Assembly: GCF_012726345.1 (NCBI RefSeq)
Contig: NZ_PTXN01000011.1
Location: 56,443-120,442, forward strand
Direction of reading: 5' to 3'
Length of the DNA: 64,000 nucleotides
Source: Marinomonas sp. UCMA 3892
Lineage (GTDB): Bacteria; Pseudomonadota; Gammaproteobacteria; Pseudomonadales; Marinomonadaceae
The position numbers and the translations under genes were made by a program. Below, one piece after another: positions 49,241 to 61,627 of the stretch. The notes below the pieces were generated by a model that worked only from the letters and a program-made list of their open reading frames with translations, was not told where the DNA came from and did no database searches. The first letter of the stretch is position 1. Each line of letters starts with the position of its first letter.

Positions 49241-52200
49241 CTAGTCTTTCAGTGCAGCACTCAATGCTTCTTCAACATCTGAGGCACTTACTGTCGAACT
49301 TCCTTCCTTCGCTGCTAGCGCAAGCTCTTTCTTTCTCTTGCGCTCATTGTGGTAAGCCAAACCTGTACCGGCTGGTATCAAGCGACCCACAACAACGTTT
49401 TCTTTCAAGCCACGCAAGTGATCTTTCTTACCAGTTACCGCACCTTCCGTAAGAACTCGAGTTGTCTCTTGGAAAGATGCTGCTGATATAAAGGACTCAG
49501 TAGCCAAAGAAGCTTTAGTGATACCTAGAAGCACACGCTCAAACTTAGCAGGGAACTTACCCTCTGCTTCGGCTTTTTCGTTTGCATCCAACAGATGAGT
49601 ATACTCAACCTGATCACCTTGAATAAGATCTGTATCACCAGACTCACCAACTTCTACTTTACGCAACATTTGGTTAACAATAACTTCAATATGCTTATCG
49701 TTAATTACTACGCCTTGTAAGCGGTAAACTTCTTGCACTTCATTCGTGATGTAATCAGCCAAAGCCTCTACACCTTGAAGACGCAAAATGTCATGAGGGC
49801 TCAAAGGACCGTCGGCAATAATCTCACCTTTAGCCACTTCCTCACCATCAAAGATGTTGATTTGACGCCATTTAGGAATCAAAGTCTCAACTGGCTCATC
49901 ACCGTTTTGAGGGGTGATAACCAAACGAATCTTACCTTTTGTTTCTTTACCGAAGCTAACCACACCGCTAGTTTCCGCCATAACAGCAGGATCTTTCGGA
50001 CGGCGCGCTTCGAATAGGTCTGCCACTCGTGGCAAACCACCGGTGATATCTTTGTTACCAATAGATTCTTGTGGGATACGCGCAAGAACCTCACCTGATT
50101 TCACTGTCGCGCCATGATCAAGACTCAACAATGCTTTTTCAGGAAGCATGTACTGGACTGGTGACTCAGTACCAGGAATCAATACAGGGTTACCCTCTGC
50201 ATCAACAACGGCAATCATCGGACGTATGTCTTTACCAGCTGCAGGACGATCACGCATCTCCATAACTTCAATAGTAGTCAAGCCCGTCATTTCGTCAGAT
50301 TGACGACGAATAGTAACGTTCTCTTCCATACCACTGAACTCAAGACGACCTTCCATCTCAGATACGATTGGGTGAGTATGTGGGTCCCAGTTAGCTACGA
50401 TTTGACCCGCAGTAACCTGATCACCTTCACGCACACTCAATACCGCACCGTAAGGAAGCTTGTAACGCTCTTTCTCACGGCCCGCTTCGTCAGCAATGGC
50501 CAATTCAGAAGAACGAGATGCAACAACTAAGTGACCAGTGTGACGCTCGATACTCTTCATTTTATTGAAACGTACCGTACCCGCACTCTTCACCTGAACG
50601 CTATCAATCGCAGACGCTCGAGATGCCGCACCACCGATGTGGAACGTACGCATTGTTAACTGTGTACCTGGCTCACCGATAGACTGTGCTGCAACAACAC
50701 CAATCGCTTCACCAATGTTAACTTGATGACCACGAGCAAGATCACGGCCGTAACACTTAGCACATACACCATGACGTGTATTACAAGTGATAACAGAACG
50801 AATGATCATTTCATCCACACCAGCCGCTTCGATAGTACGAACATCATGCTCGTCAATCAAAGTACCTGCAGCAAGAACAAAATCACCTTTACCATCAATA
50901 ACATCTTGAGCCACTACACGGCCCAATACGCGATGACCTAGCGGAACAACTACGTCACCACCTTCAATCATGGCTGCAACGGAAATACCGTTTGTAGAAC
51001 CACAATCTACTTCAGTGATAACCAAATCCTGCGCTACGTCTACTAGACGACGAGTCAAGTAACCAGAGTTTGCTGTTTTCAATGCCGTATCAGCTAGACC
51101 CTTACGAGCACCGTGTGTAGAGGTAAAGTACTGAAGTACTGACAGACCTTCACGGAAGTTCGCAGTGATTGGTGTTTCGATGATGGAACCATCTGGTTTC
51201 GCCATCAGACCACGCATACCACCTAACTGACGCATTTGCGCAACACTACCACGGGCACCAGAATCGGCCATCATATATACAGAGTTGAAAGATTGCTGCT
51301 CAACCGTTTCACCTGCTTTATTGACAGTCATCTCTTTTGCCAAGTTTTTCATCATGGCTTCAGTTACAGTTTCGTTAGTACGAGACCATAAATCGATTAC
51401 CTTGTTGTACTTCTCGCCTTGGGTTACAAGACCATCCGCATACTGGTATTCGATTTCTTTAACTTCTGCCTCTGCTTTAGCAATGATCGCCGCTTTCTCT
51501 GGTGGAATAACGAAGTCATCAACACCAACAGAAGAACCTGACGCTGTCGCGTAAGCAAAACCTGTGTACATCAATTGGTCAGCAAAAATACAGCTCTCTT
51601 TCAAGCCTACTTTACGGTAACACTCGTTGATCAAGTTAGAGATCGCTTTCTTCTTCATGGTTTGGTTAACCACAGAGAACGGTAGGCCATCAGGAACAAT
51701 ATCAAACAACAAGGCACGACCAACGGTTGTATCTGCAATGAAAGTAGATGGCACTTTGTCGCCATCAAGCGTGGTATCAACTTGGCTGATACGTACTTTT
51801 ACTTTCGCGTGCAATTCAACTTGTTTAGCACCATACGCACGGTGTACTTCTTTGATGTCAGAAAATGCCATGCCTTCGCCTTTAGCATTGATTTTCTCAC
51901 GAGTCATATAGTACAGACCCAATACAACGTCCTGAGAAGGAACGATGATCGGCTCGCCGTTTGCAGGTGATAGGATGTTGTTCGTAGACATCATCAAGGC
52001 ACGAGCTTCAAGCTGCGCTTCGATAGTCAACGGAACGTGAACCGCCATTTGGTCACCATCGAAGTCGGCGTTATATGCCGCACACACTAGTGGGTGCAAC
52101 TGAATCGCTTTACCTTCGATCAACATTGGTTCAAACGCTTGGATACCCAAACGGTGAAGTGTTGGCGCACGGTTCAACATCACTGGATGTTCGCGGATAA

Positions 52201-53458
52201 CCTCATCAAGGATATCCCATACTTCAGGCGTCTCACGCTCAACCATTTTCTTCGCTGCTTTGATCGTCGTAGCCATACCACGAAGCTCAAGCTTAGAGAA
52301 GATAAATGGCTTGAATAGCTCAAGTGCCATTTTCTTAGGTAGACCACACTGATGTAGACGCAGTGATGGACCTACTGTGATTACAGAACGACCAGAATAG
52401 TCAACACGCTTACCTAGCAAGTTCTGACGGAAACGACCTTGCTTACCTTTGATCATATCAGCCAAAGATTTTAGAGGACGTTTGTTAGAACCCGTAATTG
52501 CACGACCACGACGACCGTTATCAAGCAAAGCATCAACAGATTCTTGCAACATACGCTTTTCGTTACGTACGATGATATCTGGAGCTGATAGCTCTAACAG
52601 GCGTTTTAGACGGTTGTTACGGTTAATCACACGACGATAAAGGTCGTTCAAATCAGACGTCGCAAAACGGCCACCTTCAAGTGGTACCAATGGACGAAGA
52701 TCTGGCGGAAGAACTGGCAACACGTCTAGCACCATCCACTCAGGGTTGTTGCCAGAATGATAGAATGCTTCAACTAGCTTAAGGCGCTTAGAAAGCTTCT
52801 TAATGCGAGTTTCAGAATTTGTGCTGTTTAGCTCTTCACGCATGCTGTTAATTTCTACAGGCATATCTAAATCGCGAAGCAACATCTGAACCGCTTCCGC
52901 CCCCATACGGGCATCAAACTCGTCGCCGAATTCTTCTAGCGCTTCAAAATACTGCTCATCGTTTAGCAATTGGCCTTTATCAAGCGTCGTCATACCTGGA
53001 TCGATCACGATGAAAGATTCAAAATACAAAACACGCTCAATGTCACGCAACGTCATATCTAAGATAAGACCGATACGAGACGGTAAAGATTTCAAAAACC
53101 AAATGTGTGCAACAGGCGATGCAAGCTCAATGTGACCCATGCGTTCACGACGCACTTTAGACAGAGCCACTTCAACGCCACACTTCTCACAGATAACACC
53201 ACGGTGTTTCAAACGCTTGTATTTACCACACAAGCATTCGTAGTCCTTAATAGGACCAAAGATTTTTGCACAGAACAAACCGTCACGTTCTGGTTTGAAC
53301 GTACGGTAGTTGATGGTCTCTGGCTTTTTAACTTCACCATAAGACCATGAACGAATCATATCTGGTGATGCCAAGCCAATGCGGATCGCATCAAACTCGT
53401 CAGATTGTCCCTGTGATTTTAGAAGACCTAATAAGTCTTTCATGGATATTCGCCCCAC
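49241..53458 (-). CDS. rpoC: RNA polymerase subunit beta'
   Basis: 1405 residues (E. coli 1407). N-terminal zinc-binding domain [24 protein letters not shown], active-site [12 protein letters not shown] with the Mg-binding aspartates, second zinc site with [16 protein letters not shown], and the trigger loop region. Catalytic core of transcription with beta. 50 bases after rpoB. Confidence 0.98.
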   Translation of the reverse strand: MGRISMKDLLGLLKSQGQSDEFDAIRIGLASPDMIRSWSYGEVKKPETINYRTFKPERDGLFCAKIFGPIKDYECLCGKYKRLKHRGVICEKCGVEVALSKVRRERMGHIELASPVAHIWFLKSLPSRIGLILDMTLRDIERVLYFESFIVIDPGMTTLDKGQLLNDEQYFEALEEFGDEFDARMGAEAVQMLLRDLDMPVEINSMREELNSTNSETRIKKLSKRLKLVEAFYHSGNNPEWMVLDVLPVLPPDLRPLVPLEGGRFATSDLNDLYRRVINRNNRLKRLLELSAPDIIVRNEKRMLQESVDALLDNGRRGRAITGSNKRPLKSLADMIKGKQGRFRQNLLGKRVDYSGRSVITVGPSLRLHQCGLPKKMALELFKPFIFSKLELRGMATTIKAAKKMVERETPEVWDILDEVIREHPVMLNRAPTLHRLGIQAFEPMLIEGKAIQLHPLVCAAYNADFDGDQMAVHVPLTIEAQLEARALMMSTNNILSPANGEPIIVPSQDVVLGLYYMTREKINAKGEGMAFSDIKEVHRAYGAKQVELHAKVKVRISQVDTTLDGDKVPSTFIADTTVGRALLFDIVPDGLPFSVVNQTMKKKAISNLINECYRKVGLKESCIFADQLMYTGFAYATASGSSVGVDDFVIPPEKAAIIAKAEAEVKEIEYQYADGLVTQGEKYNKVIDLWSRTNETVTEAMMKNLAKEMTVNKAGETVEQQSFNSVYMMADSGARGSVAQMRQLGGMRGLMAKPDGSIIETPITANFREGLSVLQYFTSTHGARKGLADTALKTANSGYLTRRLVDVAQDLVITEVDCGSTNGISVAAMIEGGDVVVPLGHRVLGRVVAQDVIDGKGDFVLAAGTLIDEHDVRTIEAAGVDEMIIRSVITCNTRHGVCAKCYGRDLARGHQVNIGEAIGVVAAQSIGEPGTQLTMRTFHIGGAASRASAIDSVQVKSAGTVRFNKMKSIERHTGHLVVASRSSELAIADEAGREKERYKLPYGAVLSVREGDQVTAGQIVANWDPHTHPIVSEMEGRLEFSGMEENVTIRRQSDEMTGLTTIEVMEMRDRPAAGKDIRPMIAVVDAEGNPVLIPGTESPVQYMLPEKALLSLDHGATVKSGEVLARIPQESIGNKDITGGLPRVADLFEARRPKDPAVMAETSGVVSFGKETKGKIRLVITPQNGDEPVETLIPKWRQINIFDGEEVAKGEIIADGPLSPHDILRLQGVEALADYITNEVQEVYRLQGVVINDKHIEVIVNQMLRKVEVGESGDTDLIQGDQVEYTHLLDANEKAEAEGKFPAKFERVLLGITKASLATESFISAASFQETTRVLTEGAVTGKKDHLRGLKENVVVGRLIPAGTGLAYHNERKRKKELALAAKEGSSTVSASDVEEALSAALKD

Positions 53459-53508
53459 TCGTAAGGCCGGGGAGTCTTGCTCCCCAGCAGGTCAAATGTG
53501 ATTCGTGC

Positions 53509-56500
53509 TTATTCGTTTTCCAGCTCGATATCGATACCAAGAGAACGAATCTCTTTCACCAACACGTTGAAGGACTCAGGCATGCCAGGTTCCATACGGT
53601 GGTCACCATCTACGATGTTTTTATACATCTTAGTACGGCCATTCACGTCATCGGATTTAACAGTCAACATTTCTTGAAGCGTGTAAGCGGCACCATATGC
53701 TTCTAGCGCCCATACCTCCATCTCCCCGAAACGCTGTCCACCGAACTGAGCTTTACCACCCAGCGGCTGCTGAGTAACCAAGCTGTAAGAACCAGTAGAA
53801 CGTGCGTGCATTTTGTCGTCAACCAAGTGGTTCAACTTAAGCATGTACATGTAACCAACAGTTACTGGACGTTCAAAAGCATCACCGGTGCGGCCGTTAA
53901 ACAATTTAACTTGGCCACTTTCGTTGATTCCAGCTAAGCGCAACATACGTTTAATTTCAGACTCTTTTGCACCATCAAAGGCACCAGACGCCATTGGAAC
54001 ACCACCTGTTAGGTTGGATGCCAAAGTCAAAATTTCTTCGTCTGTAAAGCTGTCTAGATCTTCTGTACGAGCGCAACGCAAATCGCCTTCGTAGCCGTTA
54101 TAGATTTCGCCAAGGAAGCTACGCAGTTCTGCAACCGCTTCTGCTTTCTCACGCTCTACAACAAGCATTTCGTTGATCTTACGACCCAAGCCTTTAGAAG
54201 CTGCACCTAAGTGAGTCTCCAGGACCTGACCAACGTTCATACGTGAAGGAACACCTAGTGGGTTCAATACGATATCAACTGGATCACCGTTTTCATCGTA
54301 CGGCATGTCTTCAACTGGCATAATTTTAGAAATTACACCTTTGTTACCATGACGACCGGCCATTTTATCACCTGGCTGGATGCGACGTTTAATGGCAACA
54401 TAAACTTTAACGATTTTAAGAACGCCTGGTGCTAGATCATCACCTGTTTGTAGCTTGCGTTTCTTATCTTCAAATTTCGCATCAAGCTCTTTACGGCGCT
54501 CAATCAAAGCGGCTTGCGCTTTTTCAAGCTGCTCACTCGCGTCTTCATTAGCAACACGAATTTTAAACCACTCAGGGTGATCTAGATTCGCCAAATATTC
54601 TTCCGTAATAATCGCATTGCGAGCCAAACCAGGACCACCTTCCGCTTGCTGGCCGATTAGGGCTTCAGCTAGACGTTCGAAAGTCGCTTTCTCAACAATA
54701 CGGAACTCTTCGTTCAAGTCTTTACGAACTTGATCAAGCTGCGATTTTTCAATGAACTTAGCACGATCATCTTTTTCGATGCCATCACGAGTGAAAACTT
54801 GCACGTCGATAACAGTACCGCGTGTGCCAGTCTTAACTCGTTGAGACGTATCTTTTACGTCAGACGCTTTTTCACCGAAGATCGCTCGCAAAAGTTTCTC
54901 TTCAGGCGTTAGCTGTGTTTCACCCTTAGGCGTCACTTTACCAACTAGAATATCGCCTGGCTCAACTTCTGCACCGATGTAAACGATACCTGATTGATCC
55001 AACTTAGAAAGCGCACCTTCACCCACGTTAGGGATATCGGCAGTAATCTCTTCTGGCCCAAGCTTAGTATCACGTGCAACACACGTTAACTCTTGAATAT
55101 GGATAGAAGTGAATCGATCTTCTTCTACAACACGTTCAGAAACTAGAATCGAGTCTTCGAAGTTGAAACCATTCCAAGGCATGAAAGCGATACGCATGTT
55201 TTGACCAAGCGCCAATTCACCCATATCAACAGAAGGACCATCGGCCATGATATCGCCAGATGCTATCCTCTCACCTTTCATAACCAAAGTACGCTGGTTA
55301 ATACAAGTATTCTGGTTAGAACGCACGTATTTAGTTAGGTTGTAGATATCTACACCGGCTTCACCAGCAATCGTTTCTTCTGAATTCACACGTACAACGA
55401 TACGGCTTGCATCAACAGACTCAATCACACCGCCGCGATTCGCAACAATACAAACACCAGAGTCTTTTGCTACGTTTTTCTCCATACCAGTACCAACAAC
55501 CGGCTTGTCAGCCTTAAGTGTTGGAACGGCTTGACGTTGCATGTTCGAACCCATCAAAGCTCGGTTAGCATCATCGTGCTCTAGGAACGGAATCAAAGAT
55601 GCCGCAACAGAAACAACCTGACGAGGAGACACGTCCATTAAGTTAACTTTTTCCTTTGGAATCAAAGTGGTTTCGTGCATATGACGCACCTGAACCAACT
55701 CATCAACCAAACGACCTTCTGCATCTACGTTTGCAGATGCTTGGGCAATAACATATTTCGCTTCATCGATCGCCGAAACATAAACAGTTTCGTCCGTCTG
55801 CTTACCATCTACAATCTTACGATATGGCGTTTCTAAGAAACCGTAGCTATTAGTACGCGCATAAGTAGATAGCGAGTTGATCAAACCAATGTTTGGACCT
55901 TCTGGCGTTTCGATAGGACAAACACGACCGTAGTGAGTAGCGTGTACGTCACGTACTTCAAAGCCTGCACGCTCACGAGTAAGACCACCAGGCCCTAACG
56001 CTGAAACACGACGCTTATGCGTTACTTCAGATAGCGGGTTGTTTTGGTCCATAAACTGAGACAACTGGCTTGAACCAAAGAACTCTTTGATTGCGGCAGC
56101 AACAGGCTTCGCATTCAAAAGGTCTTGTGGCATAAGGCCATCAGCTTCCGCCATAGACAAACGTTCTTTCACTGCACGCTCAACACGTACCAGACCAACA
56201 CGGAATTGGTTCTCGGCCATTTCGCCAACAGAACGAACTCGACGGTTACCCAAGTGATCGATGTCATCAACCATGCCGTTACCGTTACGGATATCTAGCA
56301 AGGTTTTTAGAACAGCAACGATGTCATCATTATCTAGAACACCAGCACCAGTATCTTCTTCACGACCTAAACGACGGTTGAATTTCATTCGACCAACGCC
56401 AGATAGATCATAACGATCTTCTGAGAAGAACAAGCCTTGGAACAAGCCTTCAGCCGACTCTTTGGTCGGTGGCTCACCAGGACGCATCATGCGATAGATT

Positions 56501-57609
56501 TCAACCAAAGCTTCCAACTGATTGCTAGTTGGATCGATACGAAGCGTGTCAGAAATAAATGGACCATTATCCAAATCATTCGTATAAAGCGTATCAACTT
56601 CAGTAATACCAGAAGAAACCAACGCCTCTAGTAAATCAACAGACAGCTCAGTGTTTGCTTCCGCAATCAGCTCACCCGTCGCAGGGTGAACCAAGTTTTT
56701 AGCTGTTACTTTACCAAGCATATACTCAAGCGGCACAGATAGACGCTCAAGGCCTGATTTTTCCATCACACGAATGTGCTTAGCAGTGATACGACGACCT
56801 TCTTCTACGATCAGTTCGCCATTCGCATCAGCAATATTAAACAGTGCAGTCTCGCCACGTAGACGATTTGCAACTAGATCCATTTCAAAACCATCGCGTT
56901 TCAAATAGAAACGAGTAGAGTCAAAGAAAGTATCCAGGATTTGCTCTGTTCCGTAGCCCAAAGCGCGCAACAAAATAGTTGCCGGCAGCTTACGACGACG
57001 GTCAATACGAACAAATACGCAATCTTTTGGATCAAACTCGAAGTCCAACCATGAACCGCGGTAAGGAATAATACGAGCAGAATGTAGTAACTTGCCTGAA
57101 GAGTGTGTCTTACCACGATCGTGGTCGAAGAACACACCAGGAGAACGGTGCAATTGAGATACAATAACACGCTCAGTCCCGTTGATTACAAAGGTACCAT
57201 TGTCTGTCATAAGCGGAATTTCGCCCATGTAGACTTCTTGCTCGCGAATGTCTTTGATTGCTTTATTGGACGACTCTTTATCATAAATGATAAGTCGTAC
57301 ACGAACACGTAAAGGTGCCGCGTAAGTAACACCACGCAACTGACACTCTTTAACATCAAAAACTGGCTTGCCTAAACGGTAATCGACGTATTCTAGCGCC
57401 GCATTGCCGGAAAAGCTGACCATTGGAAAGACAGATTTAAAGGCCCCATGCAGACCTAATTCCCCACGCTCTGCAAGGCTTTTACCTTCCTGCAGAAAAT
57501 TACGGTAGGATTCAAGCTGAATTGCCAGCAAGTATGGCACATCCAAAACGGGCGGCAGTTTACCGAAATCCTTACGGATACGTTTTTTCTCAGTGTATGA
57601 GTAAGCCAT
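53509..57609 (-). CDS. rpoB: RNA polymerase subunit beta
   Basis: 1366 residues from the ATG giving [20 protein letters not shown], with GGGG upstream; a frame opening at 57633 is not used in the family. The rifampicin region is wild type in appearance: [31 protein letters not shown]. The C-terminal [41 protein letters not shown] block is intact. Translation starts 188 bases after rplL across a region with an attenuator. Confidence 0.98.
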   Translation of the reverse strand: MAYSYTEKKRIRKDFGKLPPVLDVPYLLAIQLESYRNFLQEGKSLAERGELGLHGAFKSVFPMVSFSGNAALEYVDYRLGKPVFDVKECQLRGVTYAAPLRVRVRLIIYDKESSNKAIKDIREQEVYMGEIPLMTDNGTFVINGTERVIVSQLHRSPGVFFDHDRGKTHSSGKLLHSARIIPYRGSWLDFEFDPKDCVFVRIDRRRKLPATILLRALGYGTEQILDTFFDSTRFYLKRDGFEMDLVANRLRGETALFNIADANGELIVEEGRRITAKHIRVMEKSGLERLSVPLEYMLGKVTAKNLVHPATGELIAEANTELSVDLLEALVSSGITEVDTLYTNDLDNGPFISDTLRIDPTSNQLEALVEIYRMMRPGEPPTKESAEGLFQGLFFSEDRYDLSGVGRMKFNRRLGREEDTGAGVLDNDDIVAVLKTLLDIRNGNGMVDDIDHLGNRRVRSVGEMAENQFRVGLVRVERAVKERLSMAEADGLMPQDLLNAKPVAAAIKEFFGSSQLSQFMDQNNPLSEVTHKRRVSALGPGGLTRERAGFEVRDVHATHYGRVCPIETPEGPNIGLINSLSTYARTNSYGFLETPYRKIVDGKQTDETVYVSAIDEAKYVIAQASANVDAEGRLVDELVQVRHMHETTLIPKEKVNLMDVSPRQVVSVAASLIPFLEHDDANRALMGSNMQRQAVPTLKADKPVVGTGMEKNVAKDSGVCIVANRGGVIESVDASRIVVRVNSEETIAGEAGVDIYNLTKYVRSNQNTCINQRTLVMKGERIASGDIMADGPSVDMGELALGQNMRIAFMPWNGFNFEDSILVSERVVEEDRFTSIHIQELTCVARDTKLGPEEITADIPNVGEGALSKLDQSGIVYIGAEVEPGDILVGKVTPKGETQLTPEEKLLRAIFGEKASDVKDTSQRVKTGTRGTVIDVQVFTRDGIEKDDRAKFIEKSQLDQVRKDLNEEFRIVEKATFERLAEALIGQQAEGGPGLARNAIITEEYLANLDHPEWFKIRVANEDASEQLEKAQAALIERRKELDAKFEDKKRKLQTGDDLAPGVLKIVKVYVAIKRRIQPGDKMAGRHGNKGVISKIMPVEDMPYDENGDPVDIVLNPLGVPSRMNVGQVLETHLGAASKGLGRKINEMLVVEREKAEAVAELRSFLGEIYNGYEGDLRCARTEDLDSFTDEEILTLASNLTGGVPMASGAFDGAKESEIKRMLRLAGINESGQVKLFNGRTGDAFERPVTVGYMYMLKLNHLVDDKMHARSTGSYSLVTQQPLGGKAQFGGQRFGEMEVWALEAYGAAYTLQEMLTVKSDDVNGRTKMYKNIVDGDHRMEPGMPESFNVLVKEIRSLGIDIELENE

Positions 57610-57727
57610 CAGCATTCCCCAGCTTGTGCACATTGACGCAAAAGGCCCAAATCAGGCCTTACCATATATGGGAGCATTATCTCCCACGTGAAAATTCTTT
57701 TAAGTTTTATTTGAGTTTCAGAAACCC

Positions 57728-57758
57728 AAAAAGGCCGGTGACAATAATGTCACCAGCC
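57728..57758 (-). terminator. rplL-rpoB attenuator
   Basis: On the transcript GGCTGGTGACA pairs with TGTCACCGGCC (11 bp, one G-U) with a four-base loop, followed by five T. Partial termination here, as between rplL and rpoB in E. coli, would set the ratio of ribosomal protein to polymerase synthesis. Two further hairpins lie between it and rpoB (GGGAG...CTCCC near 57671-57685, and AAGGCC...GGCCTT at 57642-57660), possible processing sites. Confidence 0.8.
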
Positions 57759-57797
57759 ATTTCGACTATTGGTCGAAATCTGGAAATACAAGTATCA

Positions 57798-58169
57798 TTA
57801 CTTGATTTCGACAGATGCACCAGCTTCTTCAAGAGCTGCTTTAAGAGCGGCAGCATCTTCTTTAGAAGCAGCTTCTTTAACAGTCATTGGAGCGCCGTCA
57901 ACGATAGCTTTAGCTTCTTTCAAGCCTAGACCAGTCGCTGCACGAACAGCTTTGATAACGTTTACTTTCTTGTCGCCAGCAGCAGTAAGAACAACGTCAA
58001 ATTCAGTTTGTTCTTCAGCAGCAACGCCAGCGTCAGCAGCAGGACCTGCAGCTACAGCAGCTGCTGCAGATACGCCGAATTTTTCTTCCATTGCAGAAAT
58101 TAGTTCAACAACGTCCATCACAGACATTTCTGCTACTGCATTGATGATATCTTCTTTAGTTAGAGCCAT
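57798..58169 (-). CDS. rplL: 50S ribosomal protein L7/L12
   Basis: 123 residues: [25 protein letters not shown]-terminal dimerisation domain, alanine-rich hinge (about 33-52), and C-terminal domain [27 protein letters not shown]-type that recruits translation GTPases. Confidence 0.98.
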   Translation of the reverse strand: MALTKEDIINAVAEMSVMDVVELISAMEEKFGVSAAAAVAAGPAADAGVAAEEQTEFDVVLTAAGDKKVNVIKAVRAATGLGLKEAKAIVDGAPMTVKEAASKEDAAALKAALEEAGASVEIK

Positions 58170-58250
58170 GACTCAGATTCCTAGCATTCTTTATAATCAC
58201 CCAAGGGTGATAAAACAAATATTTATCAAGAAGGGATACGGTAAGCCGTA

Positions 58251-58751
58251 TTAAGCCGCTTCTTGCTCTTTTTGATCGCGAACCGCTGCAAGAGTACGTA
58301 CAAACTTGCTTGTTGCGCCCTGAATAACACTCATCAGTTTCGCAATAGCTTCGTCGTATGTAGGCAGTGTTGCCAAACGATCAATGTCGCCAGCTGGGAT
58401 CAACTCACCGTTGAACGCCAACGCCTTCACTTCAAACTTGCTGTTAGTTTTCGCAAACGCTTTCAACAAACGAGCAGCCGCACCCGGGTGTTCGTTAGAA
58501 AAAGCAATTAACGTAGGACCAACAAAGCTCTCTGCTAGACATTCGAAGTCAGTGCCTTCAACTGCACGGCGAGCCAAAGTGTTACGTACTACACGTACAT
58601 AAACACCTGCTTCACGCGCTTCTTTACGTAGCTCTGTCATACTGCTCACGGTAACACCGCGAGAGTCAGCAACTACTGCAGATAGTGCAGTTTTAGCAAC
58701 TTCGCTAACTTCGGCGACAATGGCTTTTTTGTCTTCTAGACCTAATGCCAC
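58251..58751 (-). CDS. rplJ: 50S ribosomal protein L10
   Basis: 166 residues: [20 protein letters not shown] start, [41 protein letters not shown]. Base of the L7/L12 stalk; with L12 it represses its own operon through the leader. Confidence 0.98.
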   Translation of the reverse strand: MALGLEDKKAIVAEVSEVAKTALSAVVADSRGVTVSSMTELRKEAREAGVYVRVVRNTLARRAVEGTDFECLAESFVGPTLIAFSNEHPGAAARLLKAFAKTNSKFEVKALAFNGELIPAGDIDRLATLPTYDEAIAKLMSVIQGATSKFVRTLAAVRDQKEQEAA

Positions 58752-58982
58752 TGGTTTTCTCCTGGATTAGCAGGGAATAAATTCCCCTATTTTTACCAAC
58801 TCTCCGATTACTCGAAGTACTTGCTGGTGAGTTAGATCCAGTTAATCTGAATCGGGCCACACCATCTGCGCAGGACAAACATTTTTCAACGTTGTTATTA
58901 AACCGTTAGGTTCCTGCGGTCTTTGACGGCCTGCTCAACAAATAAATGAAGGCAGACCCCAAAGCTCATGATCTAAACATGC
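58752..58982 (-). promoter_or_regulatory. rplA-rplJ spacer, candidate L10 leader
   Basis: 231 bases without a gene. The start contains a GGTCTGC...GCAGGCC stem; the rest is moderately structured and ends in AGGAG before rplJ. In gammaproteobacteria this position holds the L10 leader, the binding site for L10-L12 repression, often with its own promoter; I could not fix a promoter. Confidence 0.55.
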
Positions 58983-59684
58983 TTACTTAGTTGAGTTAAG
59001 CGCGCCTAGATCAATTTGTAGACCAGGTCCCATTGTAGAGGACAAAGTCACTTTTCTCAGGTAAACACCTTTAGAAGAAGCAGGTTTAGCACGACGTAAG
59101 TCGGTTAAAAGCGCTTCCAAGTTACCTCTGATAGCATCCGCAGCAAACTCAATAGAGCCAACAGCTGCATGAATGATACCATTTTTATCTGTACGGTAAC
59201 GAGCTTGACCTGCTTTTGCATTTCGTACTGCAGTAGCAACATCAGGCGTTACTGTGCCAACTTTAGGGTTAGGCATTAGACCACGCGGACCTAGAACCTG
59301 ACCTAGTTGACCAACGATACGCATCGCATCAGGAGATGCAATAACTACGTCAAAATCAAGGTTGCCAGCTTTAACTTGTTCAGCTAAATCTTCAAAACCA
59401 ACAACATCTGCACCAGCTTCTTTCGCAGCTTCAGCATTTGCACCTTGTGCAAATACAGCAACGCGAACATCTTTACCAGCACCATGAGGCAATACTGTAG
59501 AACCACGAACAACTTGATCAGATTTACGTGGATCAACACCTAGGTTAACAGATACGTCGATAGATTCTTTAAACTTAACAGTAGAAAGCTCAGACAATAG
59601 AGCAACCGCTTCTTCTACAGAATAAAGCTTAGCTGCTTCTACTTTTTCAGCGATCAAGCGAGCGCGTTTAGTTAATTTAGCCAT
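58983..59684 (-). CDS. rplA: 50S ribosomal protein L1
   Basis: 233 residues: [16 protein letters not shown] start and [29 protein letters not shown] end. L1 stalk; represses rplK-rplA in E. coli. ATG shares one base with the rplK stop (TAATG). Confidence 0.98.
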   Translation of the reverse strand: MAKLTKRARLIAEKVEAAKLYSVEEAVALLSELSTVKFKESIDVSVNLGVDPRKSDQVVRGSTVLPHGAGKDVRVAVFAQGANAEAAKEAGADVVGFEDLAEQVKAGNLDFDVVIASPDAMRIVGQLGQVLGPRGLMPNPKVGTVTPDVATAVRNAKAGQARYRTDKNGIIHAAVGSIEFAADAIRGNLEALLTDLRRAKPASSKGVYLRKVTLSSTMGPGLQIDLGALNSTK

Positions 59685-60118
59685 TAGTTAACACCCTCAA
59701 CTTCTAGACCCATAGCGCGTGCGCTACCAGCAATAGTACGAACTGCTGCATCCATGTTAGAAGCAGTCAAATCAGCCTGCTTAGCAACAACAATCTCTTC
59801 TAGTTGGGCACGAGTAACCGTACCAACTTTTTGAGTGTTTGGACGTGGAGAACCACTCTTCAAGCCAGCTGCTTTTTTAAGCAACACAGCTGCAGGAGTA
59901 GATTTAGTTTCGAATGTAAAACTACGGTCACTGTAAACAGTGATAATAACAGGCGTTGGAAGACCTGGCTCAAGGCTTTGAGTTTTAGCATTGAACGCTT
60001 TACAGAATTCCATGATGTTCACACCATGTTGACCAAGAGCTGGACCAACTGGTGGACTTGGGTTCGCTTGACCCGCTTTAACTTGTAGCTTGATATAAGC
60101 TTGGACTTTCTTAGCCAT
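59684..60118 (-). CDS. rplK: 50S ribosomal protein L11
   Basis: 144 residues: [40 protein letters not shown]. GTPase-associated centre and stringent-response sensor with RelA; thiostrepton site prolines present. Confidence 0.98.
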   Translation of the reverse strand: MAKKVQAYIKLQVKAGQANPSPPVGPALGQHGVNIMEFCKAFNAKTQSLEPGLPTPVIITVYSDRSFTFETKSTPAAVLLKKAAGLKSGSPRPNTQKVGTVTRAQLEEIVVAKQADLTASNMDAAVRTIAGSARAMGLEVEGVN

Positions 60119-60167
60119 TTTTTAACTCCAATTGGGTCACTGCCCGAAGGCTACCCGTTCAACAAAA

Positions 60168-60707
60168 TCAGGCCTTTTCAACCTGACTAAATTCCAAATC
60201 AACTGGCGTTGAGCGCCCAAAAATAAGCACCGCCACTTTGATTCGACTTTTATCGTAATCCACTTCTTCCACAACACCGTTAAAGTCAGCAAATGGCCCT
60301 TCGTTAACTCGAACAACCTCACCCACTTCAAACAAAGTCTTAGGACGAGGCTTATCAACCCCATCACTAACACGTTGTAGAATAGCGTCTGCTTCGCGAC
60401 TGGTAATTGGCGATGGCTTATCTGCCGTACCACCAATAAATCCCAAAACACGAGACGTACCTTTAACCAAATGCCAAGAGGCGTCATTCATATCCATTTG
60501 AACCAATACATAACCTGGATAGAACTTTCTCTCACTCTTGCGCTTTTTGCCATCTCGAATCTCGACCACTTCTTCAGTCGGCACCAAGATGTCACCAAAA
60601 TTCTCTTCCTGCCCCATAACCTGCACTCGCTCAATAAGCGAACGCATTACGTGCTTTTCGTACCCTGAGTACGCTTGTACTACATACCATCGTTTGGTCA
60701 CGAGCAA
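60168..60707 (-). CDS. nusG: Transcription termination/antitermination protein NusG
   Basis: 179 residues: [26 protein letters not shown] domain and KOW motif [23 protein letters not shown]. Couples RNA polymerase to Rho and to the ribosome. Three bases after secE. Confidence 0.98.
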   Translation of the reverse strand: MLVTKRWYVVQAYSGYEKHVMRSLIERVQVMGQEENFGDILVPTEEVVEIRDGKKRKSERKFYPGYVLVQMDMNDASWHLVKGTSRVLGFIGGTADKPSPITSREADAILQRVSDGVDKPRPKTLFEVGEVVRVNEGPFADFNGVVEEVDYDKSRIKVAVLIFGRSTPVDLEFSQVEKA

Positions 60708-60710
60708 CTC

Positions 60711-61079
60711 CTAACTAATTACCGAGGAAACGATCCAACCAAGGAACGAATCCACCCCCCATAGTACGAGAGACATAAAAACAACAACCGCTAACACTAT
60801 TAAGGTTGTTTGCATGGTTTCTTGTCTAGTTGGCCACACAACTCTGCGAATTTCAGTTTTAGCTTCTTTTGCCAAAGTAAAAAAAGCCTGACCTTTCACA
60901 GTTTGCAATGCAACAAAACCAGCGACACCAGCCAACACCAAGATAGCGATTAAGCGATACAATAGTGACTCAGCAGAATAATAGTTATTACCAATCACGC
61001 CTACCGCAACTAGCAGAACAACAATTGCCCACTTAAACACATCTCCGCGAGACGCTTGAGCTTCAGTACTCGAACTCAT
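60711..61079 (-). CDS. secE: Protein translocase subunit SecE
   Basis: 122 residues with three membrane helices (about 15-33, 40-60, 92-117) and the conserved amphipathic segment KEAKTEIRRVVWPTRQETMQTTL. Three-helix form as in E. coli (127). Follows tRNA-Trp. Confidence 0.97.
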   Translation of the reverse strand: MSSSTEAQASRGDVFKWAIVVLLVAVGVIGNNYYSAESLLYRLIAILVLAGVAGFVALQTVKGQAFFTLAKEAKTEIRRVVWPTRQETMQTTLIVLAVVVFMSLVLWGVDSFLGWIVSSVIS

Positions 61080-61122
61080 ACTTCAGGTGATCCCTAACTA
61101 AGAAATAGGATGATACGAAAGA

Positions 61123-61198
61123 TGGCAGGCCAAGAGGGACTCGAACCCCCAACAGCCGGTTTTGGAAACCGGTGCTCTACCAATTGAACTATTGGCCT
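61123..61198 (-). tRNA. tRNA-Trp (CCA anticodon)
   Basis: 76 nt with encoded CCA. Acceptor AGGCCAA/TTGGCCT, D arm GTTCAATTGGTAGAGC, anticodon loop with CCA, T arm GGGGGTTCGAGTCCC. Located directly before secE, as in pseudomonads. Confidence 0.97.
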
Positions 61199-61217
61199 AC
61201 ATTCGTATGGGCGAAGG

Positions 61218-61246
61218 ATGATACCTGAACAAGCTAAATCTAGCAA
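61218..61246 (-). promoter_or_regulatory. Promoter of tRNA-Trp-secE-nusG
   Basis: TTGCTA (61241-61246), 17-base spacer, TATCAT (61218-61223), then CCTTCGCCC, a GC-rich discriminator expected for stringent control. Confidence 0.75.
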
Positions 61247-61272
61247 GGGTATCTGCCCAAAAAACAGACAAT

Positions 61273-61294
61273 AAAAAAGGCGGTTAAACCACCT
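61273..61294 (-). terminator. Terminator of the tRNA-Tyr-Gly-Thr transcript
   Basis: Stem AGGTGG / CCGCCT with TTTAA loop and a T run, 20 bases after tRNA-Thr. It closes the tRNA unit where many relatives continue into tufB. Confidence 0.75.
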
Positions 61295-61314
61295 ATCTTT
61301 TGCATTGGAAATGC

Positions 61315-61390
61315 TGGAGCTCATGAGCAGATTTGAACTGCCGACCTCACCCTTACCAAGGGTGTGCTCTACCAACTGAGCTACATGAGC
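61315..61390 (-). tRNA. tRNA-Thr (GGT anticodon)
   Basis: 76 nt with encoded CCA. Acceptor GCTCATG/CATGAGC, anticodon stem CACCC/GGGTG around GGT, T arm ending GTTCAAATCTGC. Confidence 0.97.
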
Positions 61391-61391
61391 C

Positions 61392-61466
61392 TGGAGCGGG
61401 TAGCGGGAATCGAACCCGCCTCTTCAGCTTGGAAGGCTGAGGTAATAGCCACTATACCATACCCGC
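61392..61466 (-). tRNA. tRNA-Gly (TCC anticodon)
   Basis: 75 nt with encoded CCA. Acceptor GCGGGTA/TACCCGC, anticodon TCC in CCTTCCAAG, T arm GCGGGTTCGATTCCCGC. One base from tRNA-Thr. Confidence 0.97.
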
Positions 61467-61469
61467 AAT

Positions 61470-61553
<84 letters not shown>

Positions 61554-61596
61554 ACGTACTCAGCGCTACAACGCAACACCCCAAAAGGTGGGAGCC

Positions 61597-61624
61597 ATTA
61601 TATGAATCGTCTTGCCAATTGCAA
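61597..61624 (-). promoter_or_regulatory. Promoter of the tRNA-Tyr-Gly-Thr cluster
   Basis: TTGCAA (61619-61624), 16-base spacer, TATAAT (61597-61602), then GGCTCCC, a GC-rich discriminator. It starts right after the stop of the SPOR-domain gene. Confidence 0.8.
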
Positions 61625-61627
61625 GCA

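Noticed and set aside
49241-57609. Many open frames of 60-95 codons opposite or inside rpoB and rpoC
   Set aside because: They are shadows of highly conserved genes, have no ribosome-binding sites or family motifs, and overlap essential coding sequence.
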